A stretch of 64,000 bases of DNA from Coriobacteriia bacterium. GTDB lineage: Bacteria; Actinomycetota; Coriobacteriia; Coriobacteriales; QAMH01. Positions 59,929 through 64,000 of this stretch are shown here, piece by piece. Numbering within the stretch: position 1 is the first letter of the stretch; every line of letters starts with the position of its first letter. The DNA lies in the NCBI GenBank assembly GCA_003149935.1, contig QAMH01000007.1, positions 124,001-188,000 on the forward strand, given 5' to 3'. The notes under the pieces are model-generated. The model saw nothing but the letters and a program-made list of their open reading frames with translations. It made no database searches and was not told where the DNA came from. The position numbers and the translations under genes were made by a program.

Positions 59929-60491
59929 TAATTTGCCAGGTACTCTGCTGGACCTGTCTCGTAAATGTTGCCGCCATGGCAATCGATGGCGACGGTCAAC
60001 GGCATATCCACGACCTCGAGGCGCCTGATTGCCTCCGTCCCCAAATCATCGTATGCCACCACATCGGCACGCTTGACGCTCTTGGCGATGAGCGCCGCTG
60101 CACCGCCAATCGCGGCAAAGTAGACTGCTTCGTTGCGGATGACCGCATCGATGACTTCTTGGCTACGGGCACCTTTGCCAATCATCGCGCGCTGGCCAAG
60201 GTCAAGCAGACGTGGGGCATACGGATCCATGCGGTAGCTTGAAGTCGGGCCAACAGGGCCTATGGGGTAGCCAGGCTTGGCGGGTGCAGGACCGGCGTAA
60301 TAGATGATGGCACCGTCAATGCTGATGGGCGGCTCCTCGCCAGCATCGAGCGCCTCGACGAGGCGTTTGTGCGCCGCATCGCGCGCGGTATAGATGATGC
60401 CGCTGTAGAGCACTTGGTCCCCTGCATGCAACGTTTGTGCAAGCTCGCGGGTGATGTCTCCGTCGATGCGCTGTGCTTCAGGCATTCCCAT
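59913..60491 (-). CDS. Fumarate hydratase class I, beta (C-terminal) subunit
   Basis: 192 residues. LYSGIIYTARDAAHKRLVE, GAIIYYAGPAP and GPTSSYRMD are the classic swivelling-domain motifs of two-subunit class I fumarases/tartrate dehydratases, followed by GKGA and VVDMPLTVAIDCHG. The start overlaps the alpha stop (TAATG). The last few codons (YRHLD and TGA) sit in a repeat copy, so the end may have been trimmed or extended by it. The Fe-S ligands lie in the alpha subunit. Confidence 0.87.
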   Translation of the reverse strand: MGMPEAQRIDGDITRELAQTLHAGDQVLYSGIIYTARDAAHKRLVEALDAGEEPPISIDGAIIYYAGPAPAKPGYPIGPVGPTSSYRMDPYAPRLLDLGQRAMIGKGARSQEVIDAVIRNEAVYFAAIGGAAALIAKSVKRADVVAYDDLGTEAIRRLEVVDMPLTVAIDCHGGNIYETGPAEYLANYRHLD

Positions 60492-61333
60492 TACAGCACC
60501 ACCTCTTCGTGGCGAGCGACATGGCAGTTGATGTTGACTGCGACGGGTAAGCAGGCGATGTGCGTGGGAGCCTGCTCGATGTTGACGGCGAGGGCTGTCG
60601 TCGCACCACCGAAGCCGGCAGGGCCGGTGCCGAAAGCGTTGATGGCATCGAGCAATTCGACCTCGAGCTGCGCGTAAAAGGGGTCGGGGTTGTGCACACC
60701 CACGGGCCGAAGCAGGGCGCGTTTGGCGAGCGAAGCGACGTGGTCAAAGTTGCCACCCACACCCACACCTACGATGATGGGTGGGCAGGGATTGGGGCCG
60801 GCGTGCCTGACGGCGTCGAGCACGAAGTCTCGCACTCCATCGATACCGTCAGCCGGCTTGAGCATCTTGAGCTGCCCCATGTTCTCCGAGCCAGCGCCTT
60901 TGGGCGCAAGCGTAATCTTGAGAGCGTCGCCATCCACGATATCGACGGTGATGAGCGCGGGCGTATTGTCGTCCGTGTTCACGCGACGCAGCGGGTCTGC
61001 CACCATCGACTTGCGTAGGTAACCCTCGGTATAGCCGAGCGCAACGCCTGCGTTGATGGCATCGACGAGCGAGCCGCCTTCGATATGTACGTCCTGGCCC
61101 AGTTCGACGAAGACGCAGGCCGCACCCGTGTCTTGGCAAATAGGCACCATTTCGCCAGCGGCAATGGCGGCGTTTTCGAGCATGCAGCCGAGCGTCGCCT
61201 TGGCCACGGGCAACTCTTCGCTGTCACGTGCCTCATGCAGTGCGTTCAAAAGTCCTTCGTTCATGACGCAGTTGGCCCGGATACAGAGCTCGCTCACCGC
61301 ATTCGTAATCTCCGATGTTTGAATTACTCTCAT
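60491..61333 (-). CDS. Fumarate hydratase class I, alpha (Fe-S) subunit
   Basis: 280 residues from ATG 61333 (GTG 61339 is possible). Cluster Cys residues are in PICQDTGAACVF, in AGPNPCPPIIVGVGVGG and in the C-terminal region, matching the three ligands of class I fumarases. APKGAGSENM and GGATTALAVNIE are typical. It hydrates fumarate to malate with a labile [4Fe-4S]. The beta gene follows with a one-base overlap. Tartrate dehydratase TtdAB is a close alternative. Confidence 0.86.
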   Translation of the reverse strand: MRVIQTSEITNAVSELCIRANCVMNEGLLNALHEARDSEELPVAKATLGCMLENAAIAAGEMVPICQDTGAACVFVELGQDVHIEGGSLVDAINAGVALGYTEGYLRKSMVADPLRRVNTDDNTPALITVDIVDGDALKITLAPKGAGSENMGQLKMLKPADGIDGVRDFVLDAVRHAGPNPCPPIIVGVGVGGNFDHVASLAKRALLRPVGVHNPDPFYAQLEVELLDAINAFGTGPAGFGGATTALAVNIEQAPTHIACLPVAVNINCHVARHEEVVL

Positions 61334-61372
61334 ATGCACATGCTCTCAATCGAAATGGCCGTACCAATGAAA

Positions 61373-61393
61373 CGAGCCGCACGGAGCGGCTCG
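61373..61393 (-). terminator. Terminator for tRNA-Val
   Basis: On the minus strand CGAGCCGC, five bases, GCGGCTCG then TTTCATT. It starts 11 bases after the tRNA-Val 3' end and before the fumarase alpha start. Confidence 0.82.
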
Positions 61394-61403
61394 AAGAAAT
61401 CTC

Positions 61404-61478
61404 TGGTGGGCGATGCAGGGTTCGAACCTGCGGCCCTCTGCTTGTAAGGCAGATGCGCTCCCGCTGCGCTAATCGCCC
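61404..61478 (-). tRNA. tRNA-Val(TAC)
   Basis: Acceptor GGGCGAT pairs with ATCGCCC, the D-arm is TAGCGCAGCGGGAGCGC, the anticodon stem-loop TCTGC-CTTACAA-GCAGA gives anticodon TAC, and the T-arm is GCAGGTTCGAACCCTGC. CCA is encoded. 75 bases including CCA. Confidence 0.93.
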
Positions 61479-61538
61479 AGTGCCTTGGCATTTTATCGTA
61501 AAATCCTCCAAAGTACAGATGGAGAATGGAGGGGCGCG

Positions 61539-62252
61539 ATGCCCGCTGAGAACATTGAACTGCTCATCGAGTTTACGCACGATGATGATCCCCGCGCTCG
61601 TGCCATGGCGGTTGCGGGCCTGGCCAAGGCTGCTGATGCACGCGGCTTCGCGCCCGTACTTGTCTGCCTCTTTGACCCGGTGGACGAGGTGCGGGCGGCT
61701 GCTGCCACGGCGCTCGGCATTTTCGGCGACGACCGTGCGTTCGAGGCTTTGGTCGAGTGTTTGAATGATCCGAACGAGCGCGTTGCCGTGAATTGCGCCT
61801 GGTCGCTTGGCCAGATTCCCACCACGCGCTGCCTCGACAAGCTCTGCGAGATCGTCGCGGATAAAACAATCGCGCCTTCCATACGCGTCGCCGCCGCGAC
61901 GGCTATCGGCGAGCGCTCGTCGCTTCCCGGTTTCGACATCACGACAGATGCCGCGCTCATCGAGCGTGCCCGCGTCGCCCTGCTCGGCGCTCTCGGTGAC
62001 GAGGAAGACGAGCTGCGTGCGGCCTGCATCTGGACGCTCGGACACTTCCCGGCTGACAAGCAGACGACCGAGGCATGCATCGAAGCGCTTGATGACGAGT
62101 ACGAATGGGTCGTGCGCTATGCCATCGAGGCGCTCGCCCACTTCAAGGACCTCGCGGCGCTCGACCCTTTGCTCGAGTTGTCGGAGAGCGAAGACGACGA
62201 GATCAGGGACCTTGCGTGCCAGGCCGTGGACCTCTTGAGGGACGACGCTTGA
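61539..62252 (+). CDS. HEAT-repeat protein
   Basis: 237 residues, almost all helix pairs. Repeats include DDPRARAMAVAGLAKAADA, DPVDEVRAAAATALGIFGD, DPNERVAVNCAWSLGQIP, DEEDELRAACIWTLGHFP and DDEYEWVVRYAIEALAHF, spaced about 31-35 residues, the HEAT/PBS-lyase type. These form curved protein-binding scaffolds. GGAGGGG precedes ATG 61539. The stop overlaps the -35 box of the tRNA-Phe promoter. Function unknown. Confidence 0.83.
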   Translation: MPAENIELLIEFTHDDDPRARAMAVAGLAKAADARGFAPVLVCLFDPVDEVRAAAATALGIFGDDRAFEALVECLNDPNERVAVNCAWSLGQIPTTRCLDKLCEIVADKTIAPSIRVAAATAIGERSSLPGFDITTDAALIERARVALLGALGDEEDELRAACIWTLGHFPADKQTTEACIEALDDEYEWVVRYAIEALAHFKDLAALDPLLELSESEDDEIRDLACQAVDLLRDDA

Positions 62253-62276
62253 CCGCAACGCTCGTTTTGGTAAACT
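62249..62276 (+). promoter_or_regulatory. Promoter for tRNA-Phe
   Basis: TTGACC (62249-62254), 16 bases, TAAACT (62271-62276), with the tRNA beginning 24 bases later. The -35 contains the TGA stop of the HEAT gene. Confidence 0.65.
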
Positions 62277-62299
62277 AACCGCTGCTGTAAAGCGCCTGT

Positions 62300-62375
62300 G
62301 GCTAGGTAGCTCAGTCGGTAGAGCAGGGGACTGAAAATCCCTGTGCCGGGGGTTCAAGTCCCTCTCTAGCCACCA
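62300..62375 (+). tRNA. tRNA-Phe(GAA)
   Basis: Acceptor GGCTAGG with TCTAGCC (one G-T pair), D-arm TAGCTCAGTCGGTAGAGCA, anticodon loop CTGAAAA giving GAA, T-arm with GGTTCAAGTCC, encoded CCA. 76 bases. Confidence 0.95.
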
Positions 62376-62385
62376 TCAACCACTC

Positions 62386-62414
62386 AGACCGCCTCGTCAG
62401 GCGGTCTTTTTCTT
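62386..62414 (+). terminator. Intrinsic terminator after tRNA-Phe
   Basis: AGACCGCCT, CGTC, AGGCGGTCT followed by TTTTCTTT: a 9-bp stem with a T-rich tail. Confidence 0.92.
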
Positions 62415-62533
62415 TCCTCGGCCCTTCCCTTTTGCTCTTCCTCTGACCGGCACGATGAGGGAAGCGCTTCAGACGAACCCTCATCCATCTTGATTGGCTA
62501 TAATGAATTCGCACTCGACGGGAGGAGCATCGC

Positions 62534-63409
62534 GTGGCATACGGCGCGGACATCCAGAAGATTCTTCTGCGTATCCAGCAGAGCGAGATGACGGAAGCTG
62601 CCGCCTATCATGCGATGGCCGACGCCATCAAGGACGAACATAATCGCGAGGCGCTTACCAGGGTTGCCGACGAGATCGCAAGTCAGGCCAAGGCGCTCGA
62701 GACCTACACCAACAAGCAACTTGCTGCAGACGAGCGCAAGGTCAAGCGCTACGCGCGTATGGCACGCATCTTCGGCTTTACCTTCGCCGCCAAGCTCATG
62801 GATCGGCGCAAGATCAAGTTCGTCAACCATTCCAAGAGACTTTTGAGCGAAATGCCCGAGGTCGAGAAGATGCAGGCAGACGAGCAGAAACGCGATGACG
62901 AGCTCTTTGCGCTGCTCAACGAGAAGCGTCTTTCCTACGTCGGTGCGATGATTCTTGGCATGAACGATGCCATCGTCGAGATAACCGGTACGCTCGCCGG
63001 TCTCACGCTCGCCATGCAGAACACACGCCTCATTGCGCTCTCCGGCCTCATCACCGGCGTTGCGGCGACGCTTTCCATGGCCGCGAGCGAGTATCTGGCC
63101 GAGCGCAGCGACGGCAAGGGCGATGCGGCCAAGTCGGGTCTCATGACAGGTGGGGCGTACTTCATCACCGTTGTCATACTGCTGCTGCCCTACCTTATCC
63201 TCGATGACAAGATGTATCTGCTGGCCATGGGCATCATGCTCGTCCTCGTGGTGCTGATTCTGGCAGGCTTCAATTTCTACACCTCCGTTGCACGTGATGT
63301 ATCGTTTGGCAAAAACTTTGGGCAGATGTGTGCGATTTCTCTTGGTGTCGCGGCGCTGTCCTTCGTTTTGGGATACGCTGTTCGCACATTCCTTGGCGTC
63401 GACGTCTAG
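62534..63409 (+). CDS. Ferritin-like / VIT1-CCC1 family membrane protein
   Basis: 291 residues. Residues about 1-130 are a soluble helical domain with E-x6-7-H-type residues (QQSEMTEAAAYHAMAD, DEHNREALTRVADE), as in rubrerythrin-like iron-binding domains. The remainder is a VIT1/CCC1 fold with about five membrane segments (GMNDAIVEITGTLAGL, AASEYLAERS). CCC1/VIT1 proteins move Fe2+ or Mn2+ out of the cytosol, and the fused helical domain may sense or deliver iron. GTG 62534 has GGGAGGAG. TATAAT at 62499-62504 is a likely -10 box. Confidence 0.83.
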   Translation: MAYGADIQKILLRIQQSEMTEAAAYHAMADAIKDEHNREALTRVADEIASQAKALETYTNKQLAADERKVKRYARMARIFGFTFAAKLMDRRKIKFVNHSKRLLSEMPEVEKMQADEQKRDDELFALLNEKRLSYVGAMILGMNDAIVEITGTLAGLTLAMQNTRLIALSGLITGVAATLSMAASEYLAERSDGKGDAAKSGLMTGGAYFITVVILLLPYLILDDKMYLLAMGIMLVLVVLILAGFNFYTSVARDVSFGKNFGQMCAISLGVAALSFVLGYAVRTFLGVDV

Positions 63410-63429
63410 ATTGAAAGGTTTTACGCACC

Positions 63430-64000
63430 ATGCACATGACCGAAGAGCAATTTGACATCATCAAGGCCCAGCTCAAGAAGCTCGTTGCAATTCCCGACGG
63501 CTTCTATGCAAAGAAATTCGCGGGTATCGACATCGACGCGATTAAGGACCAAAGCGATTTCGAGAAGCTCCCCTTTACCGATAAGGGCGATTTGCGCGAG
63601 GCCTATCCGCTCGGAATCGCCGCCGTTCCGCCCGAGCAGATCGTGCGCATTCACAGCTCTTCGGGTACGACGGGCACGCCTGTCATCATTCCCTACACCA
63701 AGAAGGACGTCGAGGACTGGGCGATTCAATTTGCACGTTGCTACGAGTATGCAGGTGTCACGAGGGAAGACCGTGTGCACATCACGCCGGGTTACGGCCT
63801 GTGGACTGCCGGCATCGGCTTCCAGCTTGGCTGCGAGCTGCTTGGCGCCATGGCGATTCCCATGGGACCGGGCAACACCGACAAGCAGCTCAAGATGATG
63901 ATGGACCTCGAGAGCACGGTGCTGTGCGCGACGAGCTCGTATGCGCTGCGCCTTGCCGAGGAAATCGCCAAGCGCGGTATCGGCGACCAAATCAAGCTGC
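63430..64000 (+). CDS. paaK: Phenylacetate-CoA ligase, N-terminal part (window ends)
   Basis: The first 190 residues are present, and the gene runs past the window end. IHSSSGTTGTPVIIPYTKKD is the ATP-binding P-loop of the PaaK branch of adenylate-forming enzymes, and DRVHITPGYGLWTAGIGFQLG and MGPGNTDKQL are PaaK-typical. It makes an acyl-CoA from phenylacetate or a related aryl acid using ATP. GAAAGG precedes ATG 63430; ATG 63436 is a second option. Confidence 0.87.
   Translation, partial: MHMTEEQFDIIKAQLKKLVAIPDGFYAKKFAGIDIDAIKDQSDFEKLPFTDKGDLREAYPLGIAAVPPEQIVRIHSSSGTTGTPVIIPYTKKDVEDWAIQFARCYEYAGVTREDRVHITPGYGLWTAGIGFQLGCELLGAMAIPMGPGNTDKQLKMMMDLESTVLCATSSYALRLAEEIAKRGIGDQIKL

Noticed and set aside
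61404..62375. tRNA-Val and tRNA-Phe as integration sites
   Set aside because: Both are intact, each has a terminator, and the genes around them are ordinary housekeeping or conserved ones without an integrase.

Overview
The window reads as high-GC chromosomal DNA from an anaerobic actinobacterium of the class Coriobacteriia, perhaps Eggerthellaceae. This placement is an inference. It rests on base composition, on flavoenzyme and molybdenum-enzyme loci of the kind found in gut Coriobacteriia, on a GGGtGRT/scaffold gene pair, on a giant 2-hydroxyacyl-CoA dehydratase activase, on a two-subunit class I fumarase, and on dense REP-like intergenic palindromes. There is no rRNA here to settle it.

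Layout. 1-4703: end of a VOC protein, then a tight unit of SDR reductase, OFA-type MFS transporter and NuoE/NuoF-like NADH-oxidising flavoprotein. 4704-10609: a decaying island holding an AbiEi gene, a broken AbiEii toxin, a rep-parB-parA cassette of plasmid type whose parB has an amber stop, the 5' half of a tRNA-Gly(CCC) with its promoter, and two divergent gene fragments (aldo/keto reductase and YbaK) joined by a deletion. 10700-17071: MFS exporter, radical SAM protein, TetR regulator, a repeat-bearing surface protein and a VanZ-RDD membrane protein. 17308-24574: a putative aromatic or enoate reduction locus with an Old Yellow Enzyme-type Fe-S flavoprotein, an MFS transporter, a double-MarR regulator, and a two-subunit molybdopterin enzyme. 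24575-32757: rhodanese, aminotransferase, FMN riboswitch with ribU-ecfA1-ecfA2, typA and an ABC ATPase. 32831-46061: an unusual M28-like membrane protein, purH, a UPF0210 protein, the large activase and an O-antigen-ligase-like protein. 46074-53246: an amidase and a SipW-type surface-fibre locus with five exported proteins and a dedicated signal peptidase. 53269-64000: BaiN/HI0933 flavoprotein, CYTH phosphatase, asd, GGGtGRT pair, MarR, rhamnulose-phosphate aldolase, fumarase, two tRNAs, a HEAT protein, a ferritin-like/VIT1 protein and the start of phenylacetate-CoA ligase.

The intergenic repeats are the most unusual content. Two loci (24609-24839 and 37815-37964) carry a 41-bp unit repeated in tandem and then repeated the same number of times in reverse, so each whole array is symmetric. 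Around them are GAGACAG/CTGTCTC hairpins, one 74-bp perfect palindrome, a 31-bp-arm palindrome, a 169-bp element with 25-bp inverted ends, and four clusters of a TCATTTCGAG element. Several of these palindromes supply, or lie across, the stop codon of the gene before them. No transposase that could mobilise them is in the window.
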